Assembly: GCF_009806575.1 (NCBI RefSeq)
Contig: NZ_CP047095.1
Coordinates: 4,034,001-4,098,000, forward strand
Length of the DNA stretch: 64,000 nt
Direction of reading: 5' to 3'
Source: Rossellomorea marisflavi
GTDB lineage: Bacteria; Bacillota; Bacilli; Bacillales; Bacillaceae_B
The position numbers and the translations under genes are program-made. Shown here piece after piece: positions 1 through 8,494 of this stretch (position 1 is the first letter of the stretch; each line of letters starts with the position of its first letter). The notes below the pieces were generated by a model, which did no database searches, was not told the origin of the DNA, and saw only the letters and a list, made by a program, of their open reading frames with translations.

Positions 1-350
1 GCTTCCTTGATGGCTTTTTGCTCTACGCTCGTGATGTTCGTCGGGCAGCAGATCAGGATGCGTGGCTTCGACATGAATCCTTTCACGTTCAGCTTATTGA
101 TGAAATGCTTCAGCATCGCTTCTGTTACATCGAAGTCCGCTATGACTCCATCCTTAAGTGGGCGGATCGCGACGATATTCCCAGGCGTCCGGCCAACCAT
201 GCGACGTGCTTCTTCCCCTACTGCCAATACTTTATTCGTATTCTTGTCCAATGCGACGACGGAAGGTTCGTTAAGGACGATCCCCTTCCCCTTTACATGA
301 ATCAATACATTTGCTGTACCTAAATCGATACCGATATCTTTCGCGAACAT
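1..350 (-). CDS. mbl: MreB-like cell-shape protein Mbl, N-terminal part
   Basis: Actin-like protein that forms membrane-associated filaments and guides lateral wall synthesis. The visible 116 residues begin [20 protein letters not shown], containing the actin-type phosphate-1 motif (DLGTAN), followed by [20 protein letters not shown]. This is closer to Mbl than to MreB or MreBH. The ATG at 350 is preceded by AAGGGAG. The gene runs off the left edge, so the C-terminal two thirds are missing. It lies directly downstream of spoIIID, as in B. subtilis. Confidence 0.95.
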   Translation of the reverse strand, partial: MFAKDIGIDLGTANVLIHVKGKGIVLNEPSVVALDKNTNKVLAVGEEARRMVGRTPGNIVAIRPLKDGVIADFDVTEAMLKHFINKLNVKGFMSKPRILICCPTNITSVEQKAIKE

Positions 351-602
351 TTAATGTGACTCCCTTCTTATCTATCAATTGATCTATGGTTTATTTCCTA
401 TGTAGTTACGGTTTAACGTTAAGGTAAAATCTTCACCTAATTAATTATATTACCATAAACGTGTCGAAAGCAGGAGTTGTTTGTCAAAAAAATGAATTTT
501 ATTTCATATGCCCTTCATGACCATACGGAGCAGGCAAAACGCCTTGACCCCACGCTCCTTTTCCAGCTGAAAAAACCTTTTACACGTTACCTCAGACGCA
601 AA

Positions 603-645
603 AATACGCCATCCGCCCTTCTTCCTGCGGGCGTGGCGCATCGGT
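603..645 (-). terminator. Rho-independent terminator after spoIIID
   Basis: Read on the minus strand, the arms CGCCACGCCC and GGGCGGATGGCG pair with a two-base bulge and are followed by TATTTTTG. It lies just past the spoIIID stop codon. It suggests mbl has its own promoter in the 351-600 gap, although I cannot point to a convincing one. Confidence 0.7.
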
Positions 646-646
646 T

Positions 647-907
647 TCAGCTGTGAAGTTCCTCTTTCCTGTATTTTTGCTTCGTTGCTTCTCCCCCTCT
701 TAGGTGTCGGATCGATTTATGATAATCCAGTATCGTCTTCACTTCGTTTGCAAGCTCCGGATTGATTTCAGGCAGCCGTTCCGTTAAATCTTTGTGGACC
801 GTACTTTTGGACACGCCAAACTCCTTCGCAATGACGCGAACGGTTTTCTTTGTCTCCACGATATACTTGCCAATCTTGATTGTTCTCTCTTTGATGTAAT
901 CGTGCAC
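647..907 (-). CDS. spoIIID: Sporulation transcriptional regulator SpoIIID
   Basis: Small DNA-binding protein of the mother cell that switches genes during and after sigma-E activity. The 86-residue product reads MHDYIKERTIKIGKYIVETK and contains a helix-turn-helix (VRVIAKEFGVSKSTVHKDL) plus the basic tail typical of the family. I chose the GTG at 907 because GGGGAGGT lies nine bases upstream and the protein then starts like known SpoIIID. A longer frame from 964 adds 19 unrelated residues. The order spoIIID-mbl is conserved in Bacillus. Confidence 0.95.
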   Translation of the reverse strand: MHDYIKERTIKIGKYIVETKKTVRVIAKEFGVSKSTVHKDLTERLPEINPELANEVKTILDYHKSIRHLRGGEATKQKYRKEELHS

Positions 908-1219
908 ACCACTCGACCTCCCCAAATTGGATGTGAGAAGTGTGAAATGAGACTCGCTTCGCATGAGTGATTAGTATAAGTTACGTTGCCGTTATGGCCC
1001 GTGGTTTACAGCGTATAAACATATATGTGACTGATTCGCTATGGGATATGGACGATTCCTCACCTCAAACACTCTCTGTATTGATAGGTTTGTTTCATTT
1101 TATTAGCATTTGTCCCCATATATGCACACTTTACCGAATAAGGACAAGGTGACGTTTGAATTTTCAGAAAACCTTTTGTGGTATGCGACATATTCTGATC
1201 TATTTCCTGAGAAATAAGT
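908..1219. other. Intergenic region without a recognisable gene
   Basis: About 310 bases between spoIIID and the terminator of the symporter operon. It must carry the spoIIID promoter (sigma-E in B. subtilis), but I found no clear match to the sigma-E consensus. Short open frames here have no ribosome binding site and no recognisable protein. Confidence 0.5.
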
Positions 1220-1250
1220 CGAAAACGCCCCCTTGAGATCAGGGGCGTTC
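1220..1250 (-). terminator. Terminator of the symporter operon
   Basis: On the minus strand AACGCCCC pairs with GGGGCGTT around an eight-base loop, followed by TTCGACTTATTT. It begins right after the symporter stop codon. Confidence 0.75.
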
Positions 1251-1255
1251 TGTCT

Positions 1256-2922
1256 TCATCCTTTAAAATCTACATCTTCATCGATCCATACCTCTCCATC
1301 CTTGTATGTCATCTGCTCTGGATACCTAAGGTTCTCCACTTCATCCTGAAGTTTCTGCGACGGTGCAGGGGTTAGGAGTGATACGGTGATATTGGCAATG
1401 ATCGCTGCCAGGGCCCCGAAGACGCCGGCACCTGTGTCGATGATCCCGAGGATGGTATGACCATCCCTTGCCAGGAAGATATACAGCAAGGTGACCCCCA
1501 GGCCGACAAGCATGCCTGCCACCACTCCATGGGCGTTGGAGCGCTTCCACCAGACCCCGAGCAGGAGTGCAGGGAAGAATGTTCCCGAGGCAAGAGCAAA
1601 CGCCCACGCAACGATCTGGGTGATCACACCAGGCGGATTCAATGCCACTAGACCGGCAAGGAGCGTGGCTATGACAATTGTCCAGCGGGCAACGGCCAGA
1701 CGATTTGCATCTGTTGCCCCCGGCTTCATGACCCTGTAGTAAATGTCATGGGCAAATGAAGACGAGATGGCGATGAGGAGTCCGCCTGCAGTGGAGAGGG
1801 CCGCAGCCATGGCCCCCGCTGCAACGAGACCGATGACGAATACACCCAGGTTGGCAATCTCCGGGGTGGCCATGACGACAATATCATTGGAGATGATGAT
1901 CTCCTGCCACTGAAGGATGCCGTCGCCATTTGTATCCGCCACTTGAAGCTTCCCTGTATCGACCCACGACTTCGTCCATGCAGGGAGCTCGCTGATCTTA
2001 CTTCCGGCTACTTTCGTCATGAGGATGAACCTCGAGAATGCTGCATAGGCAGGGGCAGACAAATAAAGGATCCCGATGAAGAGAAGCGCCCATGCCCCGG
2101 ACCAGCGGGCTGCTTTCATCGTGGAGACCGTATAGAATCGGACAATCACATGGGGAAGTCCGGCGGTTCCGGCCATGAGGGTGAACATAAGGGCGATGAA
2201 CTGCCATTTTGATCCGTTCGTGAATGGTGCAAAATACTCCGACACACCGAGCTGCCGGTCCAGTTCACCGATCTCTTCCACGATCCTCCCGTACGACAGC
2301 CAAGGAGCCGGATTCCCTGTCAGCTGCAGTGACATGAAAATGACGGGGATGAGATAGGCAATGATCAGAACAAGGTACTGTGCCACCTGCGTCCAGGTGA
2401 TTCCCTTCATCCCTCCGAAGGCTGCGTAGAACGCGATGAGCACGACCCCGATCATCGTCCCGATCTTCGCATCGATTTCGAATAATCGTCCGATGACGAC
2501 CCCCGACCCGGAAAGCTGTCCGATGGAATAGGTGAAGCTGATGATGATGGTACAGATCGCCGCCGTGATCCGTGCCGGATGGCTGTTGAACCGGTCGCCG
2601 ATGAATTCCGGAACAGTGTAACGTCCATATTTCCGGAGCTGAGGGGCCAGAAGGAACGTGAGAAGGAGATATCCCCCCGTCCACCCCATGATATAGGCCA
2701 GACCGTCATACCCGAGGATCATGACCGTTCCTGCCATCCCTATGAAGGAGGCTGCGCTCATCCAGTCAGCACCGATCGCCATCCCATTGAAGATCGGTGG
2801 GACCCCCGGCCAGCCACATAGAAGTCCGATGTTTCTTTTGCTTTGTTGTATACAGCGATACCAATATATAAGGCAAATGTAACCAAAATGATGATCGTCG
2901 ATACTAACAGCTGCGAATCCAT
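1256..2922 (-). pseudogene. Sodium:solute symporter (SSS family), frameshifted near the N-terminus
   Basis: Large subunit of a sodium/solute symporter of the type that pairs with DUF4212 proteins; acetate-like or other small organic acids are likely substrates (inference). From the ATG at 2922 (GGGGGG ribosome site) the frame gives MDSQLLVSTIIILVTFALYI through FYVAGRG, and then shifts. The remaining 508 residues (from MAIGADWMSAASFIGMAG) are open in another frame from 2782, with about a dozen membrane segments. Restoring one G in the run at 2803-2807 joins FYVAGRG to VPPIFNGMAIGADW. The gene is therefore either inactivated, translated by slippage, or affected by a base-call error. An EF-hand-like stretch (DTNGDGILQWQE) sits in an extramembrane loop. 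A DUF4212 partner gene lies 56 bases upstream. Confidence 0.85.
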
Positions 2923-2978
2923 CTATCCGTTTCCCCCCACACTCTGTCTATTTTCTTCATCCTAATTTCTCTCATTTA

Positions 2979-3281
2979 TTAATGGTCCAGCGTCTTCCCG
3001 TAGCTGAGGGCTTCGTTCTTCTTCGCGTCGATTCCATACTTCCGGTCGATTTTGTCACTTACGACTGCGTTGACGAACAGCAGGAAGATGAAGGTGACGA
3101 CCGCTCCTTGAGCTCCCATGAAGTAATGGAAAGGAAAACCGCCTATCGTAATAGAAGATAGTGGTTCCGCGAGCAGGACCACACCGAATGACGCTATGAA
3201 CCAAATGACCAGATACACACCCATATAGATGTTTTTCTCTCTGAAATACCGATCGGCTTTCAGCTTTTCAATCTTCTTCAT
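2979..3281 (-). CDS. DUF4212 small subunit of sodium:solute symporter
   Basis: 100-residue membrane protein with two hydrophobic segments (about residues 20-42 and 52-75). It carries the family signature IGGFPFHYFMGAQG and ends in a charged tail with KIDRKYGID. DUF4212 proteins are almost always encoded next to an SSS-type symporter, as here. ATG at 3281 has AGAAGGGGG upstream. It likely assembles with the symporter of 1256-2922 in the cell membrane; if that gene is truly dead, this one is an orphan. Confidence 0.85.
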   Translation of the reverse strand: MKKIEKLKADRYFREKNIYMGVYLVIWFIASFGVVLLAEPLSSITIGGFPFHYFMGAQGAVVTFIFLLFVNAVVSDKIDRKYGIDAKKNEALSYGKTLDH

Positions 3282-3304
3282 TCCGTTACCCCCTTCTATT
3301 CACA

Positions 3305-3484
3305 TTATCTCAGACTGAAAATGAACTTCACCGTTTCAAAAAACGGAGCCGGCACCATGGCAATCTGGATGATCAGGAATGCAAAAAGTGCCATGAATGG
3401 AATGGCCAGATAAAAGATTTTCTTTTTCCTAATGGTGAGAAAGATGCAGAATCCCGTGAGCACAAGAAAAATGAAAAAGTAAAT
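3305..3484 (-). CDS. Small hydrophobic membrane protein, first gene of the symporter operon
   Basis: 59 residues if started at the ATT codon at 3484, the only triplet at proper distance (eight bases) from a perfect AAGGAGG. The in-frame GTG at 3491-3493 overlaps that ribosome site. The product is almost entirely two membrane helices (IYFFIFLVLTGFCIFLTI and IPFMALFAFLIIQIAMV) and I do not recognise its family. A longer frame back to 3583 exists but lacks a ribosome site. It lies 23 bases before the DUF4212 gene, so an accessory role for the symporter is plausible. Confidence 0.55.
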   Translation of the reverse strand: MYFFIFLVLTGFCIFLTIRKKKIFYLAIPFMALFAFLIIQIAMVPAPFFETVKFIFSLR

Positions 3485-3501
3485 GGATGACACCTCCTTA
3501 A

Positions 3502-3515
3502 TGTAAGCGTTTTCT
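3502..3515. promoter_or_regulatory. cre-like site (CcpA) in the leader of the symporter operon
   Basis: TGTAAGCGTTTTCT fits the catabolite-responsive-element consensus TGWAANCGNTNWCA at all but the last base. It lies downstream of the promoter at 3555-3583, a position where CcpA would repress in the presence of glucose. Confidence 0.5.
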
Positions 3516-3554
3516 AAAATGAACAGACGTCTCCTTCCTGAATACTTATTCATC

Positions 3555-3583
3555 ATTATGTATAGGGTGCAGGACAGGGTCAA
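3555..3583 (-). promoter_or_regulatory. Sigma-A promoter of the symporter operon
   Basis: Minus strand: TTGACC, 17-base spacer, CATAAT. The predicted start point is about 65 bases upstream of the first gene's ribosome site, leaving the cre-like site in the leader. Confidence 0.55.
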
Positions 3584-3732
3584 TCAAAAAAAGTCGACAG
3601 AAATCTCAGGAATCATGAATTTGTTTTCTCACAATAGTAAGATTCCTCTCTCAGAACCGGAAAGCTGCCTGATTTATTTTTCCACTAAACTAACTTCCTG
3701 TCGAATGACCACGGAGGTTCTTGACCCACAAA

Positions 3733-3760
3733 AAGAACCGGCCGCAATGGGCCGGTTCCG
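3733..3760 (-). terminator. Terminator of spoIIQ
   Basis: Minus strand: GAACCGGCC pairs with GGCCGGTTC around a six-base loop, followed by TTTTTGTG. It starts eight bases past the spoIIQ stop. Confidence 0.8.
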
Positions 3761-3767
3761 TATGGGA

Positions 3768-4640
3768 TCATTCTTCGTCTTTAGTATCAGCTGCGTCCGG
3801 GGTAGTGCTGGACTCATCGGACTCTTTCTTCTCCGCGCCTTGTTTAGGCTTGGCTTGTCCTTCGTTTCCTTCAGACTCTTTCTTTTCTTCAGCAGCATCT
3901 TTCTTCTCTTCTGTACCTTTGTCTTCAGAAGCTTGCTCTGTGGATACTTGTTGATCCAAGTCAGCTTCTTGAAGAGTGGCAAGGGACTTATTGAAGTACT
4001 CAAGCGGATTTACGGCTAAGCTGTCTTTGCGGATTTCAAAGTGTACGTGTACTCCTGCTTCTTCGTTCAGACCGCTCTTGCCTGCTTTCGCAATTTCCTG
4101 ACCTTGCTTGACTGTGTCACCTACTGCAACCTTGAAGTCTTTGACTGATTGGTAACGTGTGACGACACCTTTGGAATGCTCGATTTCAATCGTGTTTCCA
4201 AGTAGGGCATCTTCCTGAACCTTTGTGACTTCTCCACTCATGGCAGCAAGGACATTGAAGTTCTTACCTTCTTTCGAGATGTCGAGCCCTTGGTTCGGGT
4301 AGTACTCATTTCCGTGGACGATGAGCGCTGCTTCCTGTTCTTCGGCCGTGGCATTAGCATCATAGAATTCTTTCTCAATGACGGTTTCATCCGGCTTGGC
4401 AACTGGCATTACAAAGTTTTCGAGTGAACGGTTGACTTCTTCTGCAGGTTGATCAAATTGATTTTCGGTAGGAACTCCATCATAGCTGTAATCCTTTGCT
4501 TTCTCGTTCACATCATTTGATGCCTGGTACCACAAAATCCCTGTGATCACGACTGCTGCACTTGCCAAGTAGATTGCTGGATAGGCCCAGCGCCTTTTCA
4601 AAAATTTTGGAGAAGTATGTTTCTTTTCTTCCTCTCTCAT
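3768..4640 (-). CDS. spoIIQ: Stage II sporulation protein Q (SpoIIQ), LytM-like
   Basis: Forespore membrane protein that spans the intermembrane space and docks with SpoIIIAH during engulfment. 290 residues: a membrane segment near residues 18-38 (YPAIYLASAAVVITGILWYQ), then a peptidase M23/LytM domain (about residues 95-205), then a long acidic Lys/Glu/Ser/Asp tail. The M23 metal site is incomplete: the HxxxD motif reads NQGLD, while the second motif HVH is kept, so it is probably not an active endopeptidase. ATG at 4640 follows GAGGTG by six bases; the upstream in-frame ATGs lack this. The tail after the LytM domain is about 70 residues of low complexity. Expected to be sigma-F controlled; I see only a weak candidate promoter. 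Confidence 0.93.
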   Translation of the reverse strand: MREEEKKHTSPKFLKRRWAYPAIYLASAAVVITGILWYQASNDVNEKAKDYSYDGVPTENQFDQPAEEVNRSLENFVMPVAKPDETVIEKEFYDANATAEEQEAALIVHGNEYYPNQGLDISKEGKNFNVLAAMSGEVTKVQEDALLGNTIEIEHSKGVVTRYQSVKDFKVAVGDTVKQGQEIAKAGKSGLNEEAGVHVHFEIRKDSLAVNPLEYFNKSLATLQEADLDQQVSTEQASEDKGTEEKKDAAEEKKESEGNEGQAKPKQGAEKKESDESSTTPDAADTKDEE

Positions 4641-4840
4641 TTTCATCACCTCAGCAATCATTCTGAACAGAATTCAGAAAATATATACACGAGGTGAAAA
4701 ATTTTTAAATGCTTATCTTTCGACAAAACGAATCGTTCTATGCACGATTTTTTACATCTCTTTGAACTTTTATGCTGATAGGAGAAAAGGAGCGCTCCCC
4801 GTGCTACAATGAGAGGATGAAACGAAAGGACGATGTCTGA

Positions 4841-5275
4841 ATGAAATCTGTATTGAAAATCGGGCTGACCGTAGCCCCTTTCTTATATATGCTCTTGATC
4901 TGGTATCTCTCAAGCAATCCCGATGACAAGGTCCTGAGCCTCCAAGAACGAGATCTGGATCGTTTCATCAAGGAATCTCTCCACCTGATCGAGTTCGGGA
5001 TCCTTTACGCCCTATTTGTCCTTGCCCTTCTAGCTCATGGAAAACTCACCTATGCTGTCAATACCGTTGCCGCCTTGATTGCCATCTTTTATGGATTCAC
5101 AGATGAAATCCATCAGGCCTTTGTTCCGGCACGTTCTGCCACCATGATCGACGCCGCCAAGGATCTGATCGGTGTCACCGTCCTCTATTGGCTCGTCAAC
5201 CACACGTACTTCCGCTCTCCAGACCGTCCGCTGGGCCGTTGGTTAAAATCAGTAGAGAACTATTTTACAGCGTAA
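4841..5275 (+). CDS. VanZ-family membrane protein (YwnJ-like)
   Basis: 144 residues with four predicted membrane segments and the VanZ signature: an acidic/His pair in LHLIEFGILYAL and FTDEIHQAFVPAR. VanZ-like proteins are linked to teicoplanin resistance in enterococci, but their biochemical role is unknown. It is divergent from spoIIQ, a position held by ywnJ in B. subtilis, which also has a VanZ domain. AAAGGA lies eleven bases before the ATG. One of the few plus-strand genes in this part. Confidence 0.8.
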   Translation: MKSVLKIGLTVAPFLYMLLIWYLSSNPDDKVLSLQERDLDRFIKESLHLIEFGILYALFVLALLAHGKLTYAVNTVAALIAIFYGFTDEIHQAFVPARSATMIDAAKDLIGVTVLYWLVNHTYFRSPDRPLGRWLKSVENYFTA

Positions 5276-5281
5276 ATGAAG

Positions 5282-5316
5282 AAGCGCCAGGTCCGTAGAG
5301 TGGACCTGGCGCTTTT
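5282..5316. terminator. Bidirectional terminator between the VanZ gene and spoIID
   Basis: GCGCCAGGTCC and GGACCTGGCGC form an eleven-base-pair stem with a seven-base loop. TTTTT follows on the plus strand; the minus strand is T-poor. It separates two convergent genes. Confidence 0.8.
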
Positions 5317-6330
5317 TCAGCGCTGTGCCGTGACTTTTTTCAACAAGGTATCTGCCTGTGTAATCTTCACGTCCTTATAATAATGCTGGACGATCTGCTT
5401 ATAGTCCTTTCCTTCCTCAGCCATCCCGTTAGCTCCGTATTGACTCATACCCACGCCGTGACCGAAGCCTTTCGTTGAAATGACGATATGATCGCCTTTC
5501 AGTGACCAGGTGAAGTCCGATGATTTCAGATTCAGCTTATCGCGTATCTCCCGTCCGGTAAACTTCTTGCCGTTGATCTCCACGTTGGCAACCCGCTTCC
5601 CTTCCGTGCGCCCGGTGATCGTACCGACGCTGCCATCCTTCGGCAGGGTGACCCCCAGCTTCTTTTGAAAGTCGCTTGTCTTGATCACGACTTGGTCTTC
5701 AAATTTCGGGGATTTAGAATCCCAAGGGCTCTCGACACTCCGTAAGTATGGGAGCTCATTCTCCCAATAGGATTCAGAGTTCTCGGTGTACCCGTTGCTT
5801 GTCGAGAAAAAGGCAGCCGTGATCGGCTTATCTTTGTACGTCAGGACTTTGCCCATCGTCCCATGTACGGCATCTTTGATTTTTTTGATTTTCCATTCAT
5901 AGTCCGCTCCCCATAGTTTGGCGAGCTCTTTCTCATTCTTGTATACCTGATGGGCAACCGTGTCGGTCACATCGGCACCTTTGGGTACGTTGGAGTCATC
6001 CACTAGAAGCTGATTCACAATATAGGTCCTGGCAGCCAGCGCCTGGGCCTTCAAGGCTTCGGGTTCAAAGTCGGCAGGCATTTCACCGGCTACGACTCCC
6101 ACGACGTACTGCTCGAGGGGCAGTTTTTCGATGAGGTCGTCGTTTGAACGATAGACGGCCACCTCCATGGATTGGTCCATGTCTTTGTTGGCGGTTTGTT
6201 TGGCTTTGGCTTCGTCCAGGTTGGCTGTTTCTTTTCCTGATGAGAAGGGGAGTACCAGCAGAGCGGGAATCGTGATGATGATGATGATAAAGAGTGAGAA
6301 GGTGAGTAGTACGGGTTTCCATTGCTTCAT
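5317..6330 (-). CDS. spoIID: Stage II sporulation protein D, peptidoglycan lytic transglycosylase
   Basis: Part of the SpoIIDMP engulfment machine; it cleaves septal glycan strands. 337 residues: N-terminal membrane anchor (residues 6-28, rich in Ile) and the SpoIID domain with [20 protein letters not shown] (catalytic Glu in GEMP), the substrate-groove stretch [13 protein letters not shown], and the C-terminal [20 protein letters not shown] at 6330 is eight bases from GGAGG; a start at 6345 would overlap that site. Normally followed upstream by murAA; here an insertion element and repeats have come between them. Confidence 0.96.
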   Translation of the reverse strand: MKQWKPVLLTFSLFIIIIITIPALLVLPFSSGKETANLDEAKAKQTANKDMDQSMEVAVYRSNDDLIEKLPLEQYVVGVVAGEMPADFEPEALKAQALAARTYIVNQLLVDDSNVPKGADVTDTVAHQVYKNEKELAKLWGADYEWKIKKIKDAVHGTMGKVLTYKDKPITAAFFSTSNGYTENSESYWENELPYLRSVESPWDSKSPKFEDQVVIKTSDFQKKLGVTLPKDGSVGTITGRTEGKRVANVEINGKKFTGREIRDKLNLKSSDFTWSLKGDHIVISTKGFGHGVGMSQYGANGMAEEGKDYKQIVQHYYKDVKITQADTLLKKVTAQR

Positions 6331-6461
6331 GTGCGCTGCCTCCATATAAAGTGAAATAGGAGATGGTGGTGCGTTTCTCCTCTTTTCAAATGTATGGGGG
6401 TGGACAGGCTTTTATGAATGATTATTGTGGTCATTTTTAATAAGTAGAGGGATTGGTTATG

Positions 6462-6528
6462 GAAGGGATGTTCCGTTCTGCTACGGCCACCCGCTTTCCA
6501 TGGGGCGTGCGGTGAGCCGCTTCGGCGT
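6462..6528 (+). repeat. Palindromic interspersed repeat, left half (copy A), split by an insertion element
   Basis: Shares CGCTTTCC, a GGGGCG stretch and GGTGAGCC with the other copies listed here. The element 6529-7968 interrupts it; removing that element and one CGT restores a full copy similar to the one at 8180-8330. Confidence 0.8.
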
Positions 6529-6580
6529 TGTGCTGCCCCCTTATTACTAGACACCCCAATCCTAAAAGGAGGGGTTATAA

Positions 6581-7096
6581 ATGAACAAGCACACCCGTAC
6601 GTTTAAACTTCAACTGGCCAAACGTTACTTGGAGGATGAAACGGTTAGTTTTCGAGATTTAGCTTCACAAGAAGGCGTGGATGCTGCTGCGCTGGGCTAT
6701 TGGGTCAAGTTGGTTCGCCATCATGGTGATCAAGCCTTTTCTTTTCCCTATACAACGTATTCTCCTGCCTTTAAACTAAAGGTACTTCACTATATTACGG
6801 ACAAGAATTACTCCATTCGAGAGGCATCTGCCTATTTCCACCTTCCCGATCCCTGTATTGTGCGCAGGTGGTTGAGAAAGTGGGAGAAAAGGGGACGAGA
6901 TGCCTTCGATTCAAAGGAAATGAGGGCCTTGACGATGACTCCTAAACCACCCAATCAACATAAGAAATTAGAAGACATGACTCCCGAAGAGCTACGAGCA
7001 CACGCCGCCTATTTAGAGATGGAGAATGCTTATTTAAAAAAGCTGAGAGCCTTAGTTCAGGAGGAATCATCACCAAACAGATCAAAGCGAAAGTAG
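6581..7096 (+). CDS. IS150-type transposase OrfA (helix-turn-helix protein)
   Basis: 171 residues with two helix-turn-helix units (about residues 8-45 and 60-105, the second with YSIREASAYFHLPDPCIVRRWLRKW) and a C-terminal leucine-rich coiled coil (DMTPEELRAHAAYLEMENAYL). Binds the element ends. AAAAGGAGGGG precedes the ATG. Near the 3' end, AAAAAAG at 7036-7042 in the phase A AAA AAG is a classical -1 slippery site that would join OrfA to OrfB. Confidence 0.92.
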   Translation: MNKHTRTFKLQLAKRYLEDETVSFRDLASQEGVDAAALGYWVKLVRHHGDQAFSFPYTTYSPAFKLKVLHYITDKNYSIREASAYFHLPDPCIVRRWLRKWEKRGRDAFDSKEMRALTMTPKPPNQHKKLEDMTPEELRAHAAYLEMENAYLKKLRALVQEESSPNRSKRK

Positions 7097-7953
7097 TATT
7101 TGAACTAAGGAATGCGTTCCCGGTGATTCAGCTCATCAAAGTAGCGAACCTCCCTAGAAGCACCTATTACTTCATCAAAAAACAGTGGGACCAACCCGAT
7201 CCTGATCGGAAGTGGAAAAGAAGAATTACCTTGATCTTCCGCCGTCATTCAGGCCGTTATGGTTACCGTCGGATTACGGATGTACTCCAGGCAAAAGGGT
7301 ATGACATCAATAAAAAGAAAGTCCTTCGCATTATGAAAGCCCTAGGGCTCCAGTGCCTGGTAAGAAAGAAGAAATACCGGTCTTATGAAGGGGAAGTTGG
7401 AAAAGCGGCGCCCAACACCCTCGACCGAAAATTCATGGCATCGAAACCGAACCAAAAATGGGTAACCGATGTGACGGAATTCAAGATTGCCGGACAGAAA
7501 CTGTACTTGTCCGCGATGTTAGACCTGTTTAATCGAGAAATCATTACGTACACGCTTCACACGAAACCTAGCTTTGATTTAGTAGAAACGATGTTACTTC
7601 AAGGAGTCGAACGTCTACGTGAAGGCGATGACCTTCTTCTTCACTCTGATCAGGGCTGGCACTATCGCATGCCTAAGTACCGAAGGATACTCAAGGACCA
7701 TCACATCACTCAGAGTATGTCTCGGAAGGGAAACTGTTATGACAACGCCGTGATGGAGAATTTCTTCGGCATCATGAAATCAGAGTTTCTCTACAGAGAA
7801 ACTTTTCGGAACCTCAAGGAGTTCAACCGAAAATTAGAAGAATACATGGATTACTACAACCACTTGCGAATTAAGTCTACGCTCGGTAAAAAGAGCCCGG
7901 TAGAATACCGACTGTACACACAACGAATGAATCAAAAAGTGGGTGTCCAATAA
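7036..7953 (+). CDS. IS150-type transposase OrfB (DDE integrase), made by -1 frameshifting
   Basis: Catalytic part of the transposase. The frame is open from the slippery site at 7036 through an internal GTG at 7123 to 7953, so the natural product is an OrfAB fusion. It has an HTH_21-like segment (RITLIFRRHSGRYGYRRITDVL) and the rve integrase core with all three acidic residues: WVTDVTEF, LHSDQGWHY and the Glu in NAVMENFFGIMKSE. No stop codon or deletion is seen. Confidence 0.92.
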   Translation, partial: KKAESLSSGGIITKQIKAKVVFELRNAFPVIQLIKVANLPRSTYYFIKKQWDQPDPDRKWKRRITLIFRRHSGRYGYRRITDVLQAKGYDINKKKVLRIMKALGLQCLVRKKKYRSYEGEVGKAAPNTLDRKFMASKPNQKWVTDVTEFKIAGQKLYLSAMLDLFNREIITYTLHTKPSFDLVETMLLQGVERLREGDDLLLHSDQGWHYRMPKYRRILKDHHITQSMSRKGNCYDNAVMENFFGIMKSEFLYRETFRNLKEFNRKLEEYMDYYNHLRIKSTLGKKSPVEYRLYTQRMNQKVGVQ

Positions 7954-7971
7954 TTTGGGTCCAGTGCACGT

Positions 7972-8045
7972 TGCCTGTAGGGTCTCACCCTGCCCACTTT
8001 TCCCATAGGAGTCGGGTGGCCTCCGCTTCACTTCACTTTTGGTGA
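7972..8045 (+). repeat. Palindromic interspersed repeat, right half (copy A)
   Basis: Contains GGGTCTCACCCTGCCC, AGGAGTCGGGTGGCC and CTTCACTTCACTTTTGG, matching the right part of the copy at 8180-8330. Together with 6462-6528 it makes a full copy. Confidence 0.8.
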
Positions 8046-8179
8046 TATGTAGATTCTACTCTTAATATTTCCTCTTACAATAAGAAATGGTCATATATCT
8101 ATCTTTCATGGGATGACTTCCTTCAAATGGCGATGGAGCTAAGTCACTCCTGGTCTCTTTAGGGCTTTTAAGAATTCAG

Positions 8180-8330
8180 GTAGGGACGTTTCGTTCCGCT
8201 GCGGGTGGCCGCTTTCCGGCGGGGAGGGAGTTGAGCCGCTTCGGCTGCGCCTCCAGGGTCTCAACCTTCCCTCTATTCCCGCAGGAGTCGGCCACCCTCC
8301 GCTGCTCTTCACTTTTGGTAATATGAAGTA
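8180..8330 (+). repeat. Palindromic interspersed repeat (copy B)
   Basis: About 150 bp, imperfectly self-complementary: GGGTGGCCGCTTTCC near the left end faces AGGAGTCGGCCACCC near the right. Central part GAGCCGCTTCGGCTGCGCC is followed by GGGTCTCAACC. Contains no gene. The whole interval 7972-8446 holds only copies A (right half) and B and A/T-rich spacer. Confidence 0.8.
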
Positions 8331-8446
8331 TGGATTTTAGAAAATGGGCTATGCGTGTTCATCGTTTACTTGATGGACTCATTCCTTAGAATAAGTAGCT
8401 ATATATTTATACCTACTTATTCTCCACTAACCACTGAGCCATATAT

Positions 8447-8484
8447 ATAAAAACGGACCTCCCGTTGATAGGAGGTCCGTTTTA
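8447..8484. terminator. Terminator of murAA (bidirectional)
   Basis: AAAACGGACCTCC pairs with GGAGGTCCGTTTT around seven bases; both strands have A/T tails suitable for termination. Confidence 0.85.
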
Positions 8485-8494
8485 TTGGATACGC

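Larger units (their letters stand above)
6529..7968 (+). mobile_element. IS3-family (IS150 group) insertion sequence
   Basis: 1440 bp, close to the 1443 bp of IS150. The left end begins TGTGCTGCCCCC and continues to TAGACACCCC; the inverted right end begins TGCACTGGACCC and continues to TGGACACCCA, an imperfect terminal inverted repeat. A 3-bp duplication CGT (6526-6528 and 7969-7971) flanks it. It contains orfA and an overlapping orfB. Both frames are intact, so the element may be active and recent. Confidence 0.9.

Noticed and set aside
4662..4840. Sigma-F promoter for spoIIQ
   Set aside because: GCATA with a downstream GAAAGATA resembles the pattern only loosely; not strong enough to list as a feature.
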